Of a stretch of DNA of 64,000 bases, positions 1-10,500 are shown one piece after another. This DNA is from Eriocheir sinensis (taxonomy: Eukaryota > Arthropoda > Malacostraca > Decapoda > Varunidae). The stretch is from assembly GCF_024679095.1 (NCBI RefSeq), contig NC_066567.1:11422227-11486226 (forward strand). The letters run 5' to 3'. The translations under genes were made by a program, and so were the position numbers. Numbering within the stretch: the stretch's first letter is position 1; every line of letters begins with the position of its first letter. The notes under the pieces were generated by a model. The model saw only the letters and a list, made by a program, of their open reading frames with translations, made no database searches and had not been told where the DNA came from.

Positions 1-59
1 AGACAGGCAGTGACCAACAAACAGACAGATTAACAGAAAAACGGACAGAGTAAATGATA

Positions 60-272
60 CAAAAACGCTAACAGAAATATAAACAAATAGACAAACTAAC
101 AGACAGACAGACACAGAAAAACAGACACAAGGACAAAATACATAAAAACACATACAAACACACAAAAAGATGGAAAAATAGACTGACTAACCAACATACA
201 TACATACATACAGACAGACAGACAAACAGACAGTAAGACAGACAGACAGACAAACAGACAGTAAGACAGACA

Positions 273-338
<66 letters not shown>

Positions 339-340
339 TA
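60..340. repeat. Degenerate CAGA tetranucleotide tract followed by (CA)n
   Basis: Imperfect ACAG/CAGA repeats run to about 273 and are followed by an almost pure CA run to about 333. Open frames here are cysteine/valine repeats produced by the dinucleotide and are not genes. Confidence 0.95.
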
Positions 341-457
341 CACACACACAGGTTTTGCACTGGGCTAAAAAAAACATAAAACGTTAAATGTTTGGCCTAA
401 AAAGTTTTGAAACATTAATTTGCAAAAGTTGTTGTTGACTAAGAGCACCTGATTAGC

Positions 458-460
<3 letters not shown>

Positions 461-493
<33 letters not shown>
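461..493. repeat. (CT)n microsatellite
   Basis: Uninterrupted CT dinucleotides. Confidence 0.95.
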
Positions 494-498
<5 letters not shown>

Positions 499-519
499 TT
501 TCCTTCTATTTGTTTATTT

Positions 520-934
520 AATCTTGTTCTTCCTCCTCCTCCTCCTCCTCTCCTCCTCCTCCTCCTTCCTCCTCTCTTTCTCCTTTCTTCCTCTTTCTCT
601 TTTTTTCTTTTCTTCTCCTCTTTCTCTTTCTTTTTCTCCTCTCTCTTTCTTCTCATTCTGTTTCTTCTCTTTTTTTTCTTTCACTTTCTCTTCCTCTTCC
701 TCATCTTCATCATCATCATCTCTTCCTACCTACCCTTCCCTCCCCTTGCCTACCTATCAACCTCTCCTTATCATCCTCCTCATCCTTCCCTTCTCTTCCC
801 TTCCCTTCTCTCCCCTTCCCTTTCCTTCCCTTCCCATCCTCCTTACCTATCTACCTACCTCTCCTACCTTCCCCTTTCCTTCCTATCCCTTTCCTTCCCC
901 TTCCTCTCATACCCCTCCATTCCTTCCTTCCTCG

Positions 935-967
<33 letters not shown>

Positions 968-970
968 CCC
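520..970. repeat. Polypyrimidine tract with (CCT)n and (ATC)n
   Basis: A CT-rich strand containing TCC triplets (529-575), TTCCC-type runs and an ATC trinucleotide run near 933-966. The serine/phenylalanine-rich frame across it is low-complexity translation. Confidence 0.9.
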
Positions 971-1830
971 TTTCCCTATGACGTCACCACCGAGAAAAAA
1001 ACAAGTAAAGAAGAAAAAACAAGAAGAAATAAGGAAAAAGGTCAAAAGGAAAAGACAAAATCAATGAGTTAAAAAAATAGAATAAGAAAAATCAATAGTG
1101 AAATAAAAGCCAGAAAACGAGTAAAATAATAAAGAAGAAGAAGAACAACAACAAATACAAGAAAACAAGAAGAACAAAAAAGAAAAAAAGAAAAAAAACT
1201 CCATGCAGGAAAAAAGGAAAAAAGGTAAAAAAAAAAAAAAAAAAAAAATCGTGCTCCTATTTAATGGACGGACTCGGCTCCTTGAATGTAAATCAGGCGG
1301 CGTATTGTCAACAGGTGCGCGCGGACAGGTAAAGAGGAGGGGGTGAAAGGTGAGGTGAGGTTACAGCGTGAAGGAGGTGGTGATGACGAGGACTGGTGGA
1401 GGTGTTAGTGGTGGTGATGTTACGTAGCGGTGTTAGTGGTGATGGGTGATGACTGGAATGGAGATGAGTGGAGTGGTGACTGACTACAAGGTGTGGCTAT
1501 GTTATGAGGTTAGTGAACGGTGAAGAGAGGCATGGGGAGAGTGAGTGTGAATGTGATTGTCGTATGTGTGTGTGTGTGTGTGTGTGTATTACCCGTGAAC
1601 ATTTCGAGTCACACACATACGCACACACACGCACAAAGTTATCTCGCTCCTAAACTAATTCGGTACAATTCGGCACATCAATGGAAAAAAAAAAATAATG
1701 CAAAACACAGTCGAAACAAAAACTCACCGGCGCTGGATGGATTTTTATGGCTCGTTCGGCGCGGCCAAACTCGGCGAGGCGGCCCCTGAAAAATACAGTA
1801 AGAAAACATTGGCGTAATTAATGACTTTTT
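971..1830. other. Non-coding: A-rich, then GGT-rich, with short (TG)n and (CA)n
   Basis: A-rich sequence to about 1250 (with a poly-A run near 1227-1248) gives way to GGTG-rich sequence. A TG run lies at 1565-1588 and a short CA run at 1609-1636. I see no gene. Confidence 0.75.
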
Positions 1831-2160
1831 CCGTGTTATTATTAGTATTAGAATTATTATTAGGAGTAGTAAAGTAGTAGTAGCAATAGTAGTAGCAGTA
1901 TTATTAGTAGTAATGGTTTTAGTAGTAACAGCAATATGGTGGTGATAATGGTGATGGTGACCGTAGTGGTGATTAAGTTATGGTGATGGTAGTGAAGCTC
2001 GTGGTAGTGATATGTCGGCAGTGGTGGAGTCGGTAGTGGTGATTAATGGTACTGGTAGTGGTGGTGATGGTTGAGGTAGTGTTGACGATGGAGGTGGTGG
2101 TGGTGATGGTGGTGGTGATTATAGAGGCAGAACAAACACTACCACCACCACCACCTCCAC
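1831..2160. repeat. Imperfect GTA/GTG trinucleotide repeat region
   Basis: Degenerate TAG, GTA, GGT and GAT triplets, ending in an ACC-type run near 2138-2160. No coding signature. Confidence 0.8.
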
Positions 2161-2369
2161 CAGAACCAATATCGGAAAAAGTATTGGGCCAACATATTTT
2201 TTGAGAGATATTTATAACCAGCCAGTAGTTGCCCTTTCTTTCCGCCCTTATGATTAGGTGTAGGTGCGCACGTGGGTAGGCTGGCCCGCTCCCAAAGATG
2301 GATTAGTTAGTAAGCTTTTTGTCCTATTCTTTTGTCCTTTTTTTCAATGAGTGAGTGTGAAAAAGATAG

Positions 2370-2373
<4 letters not shown>

Positions 2374-2447
<74 letters not shown>
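2374..2447. repeat. (GA)n microsatellite
   Basis: About 36 GA dinucleotides. Open frames on both strands come from the repeat. Confidence 0.95.
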
Positions 2448-2450
<3 letters not shown>

Positions 2451-2459
2451 TGGAGATAC

Positions 2460-3180
2460 CTTTTTTTTCCTCCCTTCCTTCCTTCCTCACTTGTCTTCCC
2501 TTCCTTCCCGTTTGATGTTTTCTCTCTTCCTTTTCCTCCATTTCCCCCCCCTTCCTCCTCCCCTCCTCCTTCTCTCCATCACTTTTTGCTAGTTTCCTTT
2601 TTAAGTCCTACTTTTTTTTATTCCTTACTTCCTTCCTCCTTCACCTCCCTACTTCCTTATTATATATCTCCCTTACTTCTATACTTCCTTCCTTCCTTCC
2701 TTCTATACTCGCCTCTCAGTTCCCTACTCTCTTTCTTACTTCCTTTTTCCTCCTTTACTTTCTTTTTTCCCCCTTAGTTTCTCCTTTTCCTGGTTTCTTC
2801 CTGTCTTTTCCTTTTCCTCCATTTTCAGCTTTTATCCCTCTCTCCATTATTGGCGTTCCTTCTTCTTCTCCTCAGTCCCCTTGTCCCGCCTCTCTTATTA
2901 TCCACCATTTCACTTTCTCTATCGTCCACTTTCTCTCTCTCTTCCCTACACTTTTTTCTCTCCCTCCAATCACACATTTTTCCGTAACTTTCCAAATGTT
3001 TTCTCTGTCTTTCTTTTCTTCCACTAACAGCTCCCTTTTTTCCTTCCCTCTCTTTCTCTTCCTACTCGCATTTACACTTTCCTTTACCACCTTCCCTATC
3101 AGTTTCTTCCCTCCACTTCTTCTCTCCTTCCACTTCCAGCTCCATTTTTTCTCCTTTCCTTTCTATTATCTCTTCCGCCG
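2460..3180. repeat. Polypyrimidine tract
   Basis: About 700 bases dominated by C and T (TTCC, CTCC, CTTT motifs) on the plus strand. No protein-like composition on either strand. Confidence 0.85.
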
Positions 3181-3848
3181 GTGACGTCACGGTCGTAACC
3201 TCGGGACAACCAGTGTTATAATTCTAATTCATATATTTCGCACAATACTTAAGATGGTGGGAGTAAACAATTATTGAAGGGAAAAATGCTCACTTCTTAC
3301 CCCACAGGGCCGTTATTTTCAACGTATCGAGCTGCCATTACGACTATTCCCAAGGCCGCGGAGAAGCTTGGCCAAGTTGTCACGGGTGACTTTACCATTC
3401 ATGACGCTGAAGGCGTGTACACTGTACAGCCATCACTAGGATCACAAAACAGTCCGTGAATACCCCGGCAACTTCAACGAGAGGCTTTTCAAACAGGCGA
3501 GCCGAGGCGAAGATTACTTTATAAATAAGACCTTCCATCCAACCAATCAGATCCCGTAGCTAAGCACACCCTCCCTCCATCAAGCCAATCAGCTCCCGTA
3601 GCTAACATCTCCCTCCCTCCATCCAGCCAATCAGCTCCCGTAGCGATCTTCACCACAAAAGGTGCAACTAGCTCTAGATTCAGCCCTATGCAATGTCAAC
3701 TCTGTGCTCCCTAAAACGGCATATCGCAAACCGAGGTGATGTGGTAAATCTCGACCCTATACAGGGTAAGGAAAAGGAAAAGGGTGACTCCATCTCAAGA
3801 AATCAAAATCCCGTGGCTGATCCCCGAGGCCAGGCGAGCCTCAGAACC
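3181..3848. other. Non-coding stretch around the CCAAT repeat
   Basis: Contains a 61-codon plus-strand frame (3274-3459) of ordinary amino-acid composition that I do not recognise and cannot support as a gene, together with the triple CCAAT repeat. Confidence 0.5.
3541..3640 (+). repeat. 42-bp tandem repeat, three copies, each with a CCAATCA motif
   Basis: CCAATCAG occurs at 3543, 3585 and 3627, exactly 42 bp apart. Each copy is followed by a TCCCGTAGC-type segment, with CCCTCCCTCCAT spacers between copies. CCAATCA is the core NF-Y site. Regulatory function is inference only; no promoter or gene is evident nearby. Confidence 0.75.
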
Positions 3849-3871
3849 TCACACACACACACACACACACG

Positions 3872-3931
<60 letters not shown>
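3849..3931. repeat. (CA)n microsatellite with an internal (CG) block
   Basis: CA dinucleotides interrupted by GCGCGCGC near 3870-3879. Confidence 0.95.
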
Positions 3932-3934
<3 letters not shown>

Positions 3935-4129
3935 GATAATGAAGCAGGGGACTAATGGACTAACGCTCTGCCGTGACAGGATAGGGAGGCTTCCCTCCAA
4001 TAAGGAACAAAAAGAGGAGAGGAAGGCCTCCCAGAGGGAGTTGAAGCAACTCCCACGGCCGCTGCCGAAGCTGATGTCGGTCTGCTCCTGCTGCGACAGG
4101 AAAAGTTCTCGCGTGTTATTCGCCTAGCT

Positions 4130-4925
4130 CACGCAGCACGCACGCACTCACCCCGCAACGCACGCCAGCACGAACTCACTCCCCAACGCACGCTCGCTCG
4201 CACTCACCCCCCAACGCACGCACGCACGCACGAACGCAAGCACACACGCACGAACGAACGGACGCACAACCACGCACTCACCCCCCACCCACGCTCGCAC
4301 GCACGAACGCAAGAACACACGCAAGAACGAACGGACGAACACACGCTCGCACACACCCATCCCCAACGCACGCTCGCACGCACGAACACGAATACACACG
4401 CACGAAGGAACGGATGAGCACACGCTCGCACGCACGAACACGAGTACACACGCACGAAGGAACGGACGAACACACGCTCGCACGCACCCATCCTCAACGC
4501 ACGCTCGCACGCACGAACACGAGTACACACACGCACGAAGGAACGGATGAACACACGATCGCACGCACGAACACGAGTATACACACGCACGAAGGAACGG
4601 ACGAACACACGCTCGCACGCACGAACACGAGTATACACACCCACGAAGGAACGGACGAACACACGCTCGCAGGCACTGACCGCCCAACGCACGCAGCACA
4701 CAAGCACTCACACACGCAAGCACGCACACAATCACGTACCCATGCATGCACACGCACGCAAGCACACACACTCACGTACAGACGCACGCACCCACGCAAG
4801 CATGCAGGCAGGCACGCACGCACACACTCACACAAGCAAGCACGCAGCCACGCGCGAAAAAACGCACGAACTCACGCAAGTACGTAAGCACGCACGCACG
4901 CACGCAAGCACGCACGAAGGCACGG
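4130..4925. repeat. ACGC-rich minisatellite, unit about 54 bp
   Basis: Runs of CACG/ACGC tetranucleotides are organised into a longer unit that recurs mostly every 52-54 bp (GAAGGAACGG at 4404, 4456, 4537, 4591 and 4645). All six frames stay open because the repeat lacks stop codons, so the arginine/threonine/histidine- and cysteine/valine-rich frames are artefacts. Confidence 0.9.
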
Positions 4926-5158
4926 ACACTCTGATGTTGACCCAGGCAACAAGGCACCCTGACACTCCCTGGACACTCTCTGAACAATGGATGGACACTC
5001 TGATGACGACCCACGCAACAAGGTCCCCTGACACTCCCTGGACACTCTCTGAACAATGGATGGACACTCTGATGACAACCCACGCAACAAGGCACCCTGA
5101 CACTCCCTGGACACTCTCTGAACAATGGACTAACACTCTGATGACGACCCACGCATCT
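4922..5158. repeat. 68-bp minisatellite, first block
   Basis: About 3.5 copies of a unit containing TGATGACGACCCACGCAAC and CTCTCTGAACAATGGA. The same unit returns at 6058-6845. Confidence 0.95.
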
Positions 5159-5159
5159 A

Positions 5160-6056
5160 GCATTAAGGCCTTAGGTGTTATGTGTTGGGTAGGGTTGCTG
5201 ACTCCTCTGGGGTGAAGGAGACTCATCCTGAGCAGCATACAGCACCAAGATAAGGCGATACAGCTACCCAACACAAGGAAACGGAAAATAAAGAAAATAA
5301 CACCGAAGAATTAAGATTACAATATAAGAACACAAAAATAAAGAAGTGATGGAAACGCAAAATCAAGAAAAGGAAAAAAATCTAGCAGAGTAAGTTCTTT
5401 GGTGCTGTGTGTTGGGTAGGGTTGCTGACTCCTCTGGGGTGAGGGAGACTCATCCTGAGCAGCATACAGCACCAAGACAAGGCGATAGAGCTAGCCTGCA
5501 CAACATCAGGAAACGGAAAATAAATAAAAATATCACCGAAGAATGGATATTACTGAAAAGGAACACGATAATAAAGACGTTGTAGAAAAACATCATGAAA
5601 GTGAAAATAAATCATTGGGGCAAGCATTAAGGCCTTTGGTGTTGTGTGTTGGGTAGGGTTGCTGACTCCTCTGGGGTGAGGGAGACTCATCCTGAGCAGC
5701 ATACAGCACCAAGATAAGGCGATACAGCTAGCCTGTACAACACCAGGAAACGGAAAATAAAGAAAAATATCACCGAATAATGAATATTAGAGAAAAAAAC
5801 ACGAGAAAAAAGAAGTGACATAAACACAACATCAAGAAAAGGGGAAAAAAATCTAGCAGAGTAAGGCCTTTGGTGCTGTGTGTTGGGTAGGGTTGCTGAC
5901 TCCTCTGGGGTGAGGGAGACTCATCCTGAGCAGCATACAGCACCAAGATAAGGCGATACAGCTAGCCTGTACAACACCAGGAAACGGAAAATAAAATACC
6001 GAAGAAACGATATTACAGAAAAAGAATACGAAAATATAAAAAGTCATGGAAACACA
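5160..6056. repeat. About 232-bp tandem repeat, four copies
   Basis: The segment TGTGTTGGGTAGGGTTGCTG occurs at 5181, 5408, 5645 and 5879, giving periods of 227, 237 and 234 bp. Each copy has a conserved GC-richer first half and an A-rich, faster diverging second half. It splits the 68-bp array into two blocks. Confidence 0.95.
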
Positions 6057-6057
6057 A

Positions 6058-6845
6058 CATGGGCTGACACTCTGATGACGACCCACGCAACAAGGCCCCC
6101 TGACACTCCCTGGACACTCTCTGAACAATGGATGGACACTCTGATGACGACCCACGCAACAAGGCCCCTGACACTCCCTGGACACTCTCTGAACAATGGA
6201 TTGACACTCTGATGACGACCCACGCAACAAGGCCCCTGACACTCCCTGGACACTCTCTGAACAATGGACGGACACGCTGATGACGACCCACGCAACAAGG
6301 CCCCTGACACTCCCTGGACACTCTCTGAACAATGGACGGACACTCTGATGACGACCCACGCAACAAGGCCCCTGACACTCCCTGGACACTCTCTGAACAA
6401 TGGACGGACACGCTGATGACGACCCACGCAACAAGGCACCTGACACTCCCTGGACACTCTCTGAACAATGGACGGACACTCTGATGACGACCCACGCAAC
6501 AAGGCCCCTGACACTCCCTGGACACTCTCTGAACAATGGATGGACACTCTGATGACGACCCACGCAACAAGGCACCTGACACTCCCTGGACACTCTCTGA
6601 ACAATGGACGGACACTCTGATGACGACCCACGCAACAAGGCCTGGACACTCTCTGAACAATGGATGATGACGACCCACGCAACAAGGCATGGACACTCTC
6701 TGAACAATGGACGGACACGCTGATGACGACCCACGCAACAAGGACAATGGACGGACACGCTGATGACGATCTGAACAATGGACGGACACGCTGATGACGA
6801 CCCACAACAAGGCCCCTGACCTCCCTGGACACTCTGAACACTGCC
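6058..6845. repeat. 68-bp minisatellite, second block
   Basis: About eleven copies. AACAATGG recurs at 6124, 6192, 6260 and 6328, exactly 68 bp apart. Units after about 6640 are truncated and scrambled. Three minus-strand frames stay open across it because 68-bp periods rotate the frame without creating stops; they are not genes. Confidence 0.95.
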
Positions 6846-6859
6846 TTGACCATTGCAAT

Positions 6860-7575
6860 AAAATTCTCTCGATGTAAATTCTAAAAATCCAAAATCCCGA
6901 CAAAAAAAAAAAAAGTTAACTTTTCAAAATATAACGAAATAGTTGTCACCAACAAGACATCAAAATAAAGAAGCCATAAAAAAGAAAAAGAAAAAAGCAA
7001 CAAAGAAATCAACTCAAGCAGTAGTAAAAAAAAGTGACCTAACAAATCTAAAAAGGTCAACTCCTGATCAGTCAAAAAATAGAAAACTAAAAACATATAA
7101 TGACAAAATGTAACGAAACGTATGAACTCAAAACCAAGAGGGAAAAGTAAAAAAAAAAAAAAAAAACACTAAATATTTAACCAAAAATCAAATTAACACC
7201 AAAAAAAACGAAACTGAGGAGAACTAAAACTAAGTGAAAAAAGATAACCGGCAGCGGCTTGATTATCTTTGGCTTCACCCTGGCTTAGATGGACACATGA
7301 AGGAACACAGAAAGACAGGATTAAATGGATGAACTGAAGTGTAAGAGAAAGAAGAAAGAAAAGAATATTATTATAAAGAAAAAAATTATAGGAGAGAGAG
7401 AAGAATGGAGGGAAGGAAGGAAAAAATGAAGAAAGAAAGGAAGAAAAATATAAGGAATAGGAGAAAGGGAGGAAGTAAACAAAGAAGGCAACAAAGCAAA
7501 TGTAGATTCAGAAAAAAATATACAGATGGACGGAATGAGATGAAAGGAAGAAAGAAAGGAAGAAAAATAGTTGCT
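6860..7575. other. A-rich low-complexity DNA without a gene
   Basis: Long A runs and AAG/AAAG repeats. Short lysine-rich frames only. Confidence 0.7.
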
Positions 7576-7576
7576 T

Positions 7577-10500
7577 GGGTGGGATGCTGACGCTGGCTTA
7601 GTGTTCAGGGTGAAATACTGACCCTGGCTTAGAGTTCAGGGTGGGATGCTGACGCTGGCTTAGTGTTCAGGGTGAAATGCTGACCCTGGCTTAGAGTTCA
7701 GGGTGGGATGCTGACGCTGGCTTAGCGTTCAGGGTGGGATGCTGACCCTGGCTTAGCGTTCAGGGTGGGATGCTGACGCTGGCTTAGTGTTCAGGGTGGG
7801 ATGCTGACCCTGGCTTAGAGTTCAGGGTGGGATGCTGACGCTGGCTTAGTGTTCAGGGTGAAATGCTGACCCTGGCTTAGAGTTCAGGGTGGGATGCTGA
7901 CGCTGGCTTAGTGTTCAGGGTGAAATGCTGACCCTGGCTTAGAGTTCAGGGTGGGATGCTGACCCTGGCTTAGTGTTCAGGGTGAAATGCTGACCCTGGC
8001 TTAGCGTTCAGGGTGGGATGCTGACGCTGGCTTAGTGTTCAGGGTGAAATGCTGACCCTGGCTTAGTGTTCAGGGTGGGATGCTGACGCTGGCTTAGTGT
8101 TCAGGGTGAAATGCTGACCCTGGCTTAGAGTTCAGGGTGGGATGCTGACCCTGGCTTAGTGTTCAGGGTGGGATGCTGACCCTGGCTTAGCGTTCAGGGT
8201 GGGATGCTGACCCTGGCTTAGAGTTCAGGGTGGGATGCTGACCCTGGCTTAGTGTTCAGGGTGGGATGCTGACCCTGGCTTAGAGTTCAGGGTGGGATGC
8301 TGACCCTGGTTTAGCGTTCAGGGTAGGATGCTGACCCTGGTTTAGCGTTCAGGGTGGGATGCTGACCCTGGTTTAGCGTTCAGGGTGGGATGCTGACCCT
8401 GGCTTAGTGTTCAGGGTGGGATGCTGACCCTGGCTTAGTGTTCAGGGTGGGATGCTGACCCTGGCTTAGAGTTCAGGGTGGGATGCTGACCCTGGTTTAG
8501 TATTCAGGATGAGATGCTGATCCTGGCTTAGTGTTCAGGATGAGATGCTGATCCTGGCTTAGTGTTCAGGGTGGGATGCTGACCCTGGCTTAGAGTTCAG
8601 GGTGGGATGCTGACCCTGGTTTAGTGTTCAGGATGAGATGCTGATCCTGGCTTAGTGTTCAGGATGAGATGCTGATCCTGGCTTAGTGTTCAGGGTGGGA
8701 TGCTGACCCTGGCTTAGTGTTCAGGATGAGATGCTGATCCTGGCTTAGTGTTCAGGGTGGGATGCTGACATTGGCTTAGTGTTCAGGGTGGGATGCTGAC
8801 CCTGGCTTAGTGTTCAGGGTGGGATGCTGACCCTGGCTTAGTGTTCAGGGTGGGATGCTGATCCTGGCTTAGTGTCCAGGGTGGGATGCTGACCCTGGCT
8901 TAGTGTTCAGGGTGGGATGCTGACCCTGGCTTAGTGTTCAGGGTGGGATGCTGATCCTGGCTTAGTGTTCAGGGTGGGATGCTGACCCTGGCTTAGTGTT
9001 CAGGGTGGGATGCTGATCCTGGCTTAGTGTTCAGGGTGGGATGCTGATCCTGGCTTAGTGTTCAGGGTGGGATGCTGATCCTGGCTTAGTGTTCAGGGTG
9101 GGATGCTGACCCTGGCTTAGTGTTCAGGGTGGGATGCTGACCCTGGCTTAGTGTTCAGGGTGGGATGCTGATCCTGGCTTAGTGTTCAGGGTGGGATGCT
9201 GATCCTGGCTTAGTGTTCAGGGTGGGATGCTGATCCTGGCTTAGTGTTCAGGATGAGATGCTGATCCTGGCTTAGTGTTCAGGGTGGGATGCTGACCCTG
9301 GCTTAGTGTTCAGGGTGGGATGCTGACTCTGGCTTAGTGTTCAGGGTGGGATGCTGACCCTGGCTTAGTGTTCAGGGTGGGATGCTGACCCTGGCTTAGT
9401 GTTCAGGGTGGGATGCTGACCCTGGCTTAGTGTTCAGGGTGGGATGCTGACCCTGGCTTAGTGTTCAGGGTGGGATGCTGACCCTGGCTTAGTGTTCAGG
9501 GTGGGATGCTAACCCTGGCTTAGTGTTCAGGGTGGGATGCTGACCCTGGCTTAGTGTTCAGGGTGGGATGCTGACCCTGGCTTAGTGTTCAGGGTGGGAT
9601 GCTGACCCTGGCTTAGTGTTCAGGGTGGGATGCTGACCCTGGCTTAGTGTTCAGGGTGGGATGCTGACCCTGGCTTAGTGTTCAGGGTGGGATGCTGACC
9701 CTGGCTTAGTGTTCAGGGTGGGATGCTGACCCTGGCTTAGTGTTCAGGGTGGGATGCTGACCCTGGCTTAGTGTTCAGGGTAGGATGCTGACCCTAGCTT
9801 AGTGTTCAGGGTGGGATGCTGACCCTGGCTTAGTGTTCAGGGTGGGATGCTGACCCTGGCTTAGTGTTCAGGGTGGGATGCTGACCCTGGATTAGTGTTC
9901 AGGGTGGGATGCTGATCCTGGCTTAGTGTTCAGGGTGGGATGCTGACCCTGGCTTAGTGTTCAGGGTGGGATGCTGACCCTGGCTTAGTGTTCAGGGTGG
10001 GATGCTGACCCTGGCTTAGCGTTCAGAGTGGAATGCTGACCCTGGCTTAGTGTTCAGGGTGGGATGCTGACCCTGGCTTAGTGTTCAGGGTGGGATGCTG
10101 ACCCTGGCTTAGTGTTCAGGGTGGGATGCTGACCCTGGCTTAGTGTTCAGGGTGGGATGCTGACCCTGGCTTAGTGTTCAGGGTGGGATGCTGACCCTGG
10201 CTTAGTGTTCAGGGTGGGATGCTGACCCTGGCTTAGTGTTCAGGGTGGGATGCTGACCCTGGCTTAGTGTTCAGGGTGGGATGCTGACCCTGGCTTAGTG
10301 TTCAGGGTGGGATGCTGACCCTGGCTTAGTGTTCAGGGTGGGATGCTGACCCTGGATTGGTGTTCAGGGTGGGATGCTGATCCTGGCTTAGTGTTCAGGG
10401 TGGGATGCTGACCCTGGCTTAGTGTTCAGGGTGGGATGCTGACCCTGGCTTAGTTTTCAGGTTGGGATGCTGACCCTGGTTTAGTGTTCATGGTGGGATG

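Noticed and set aside
524..1072. Serine/leucine/proline-rich 182-codon frame
   Set aside because: Low-complexity polypyrimidine translation with no domain.
4148..5274. Cysteine/valine/arginine-rich and histidine/threonine/arginine-rich frames
   Set aside because: Translations of ACGC-rich tandem repeats on both strands.
5853..6903. Overlapping frames of about 300 codons rich in HCSESVQGVSG-type repeats
   Set aside because: Three overlapping frames stay open over the 68-bp minisatellite with rotated versions of the same peptide, the signature of a repeat without stops.
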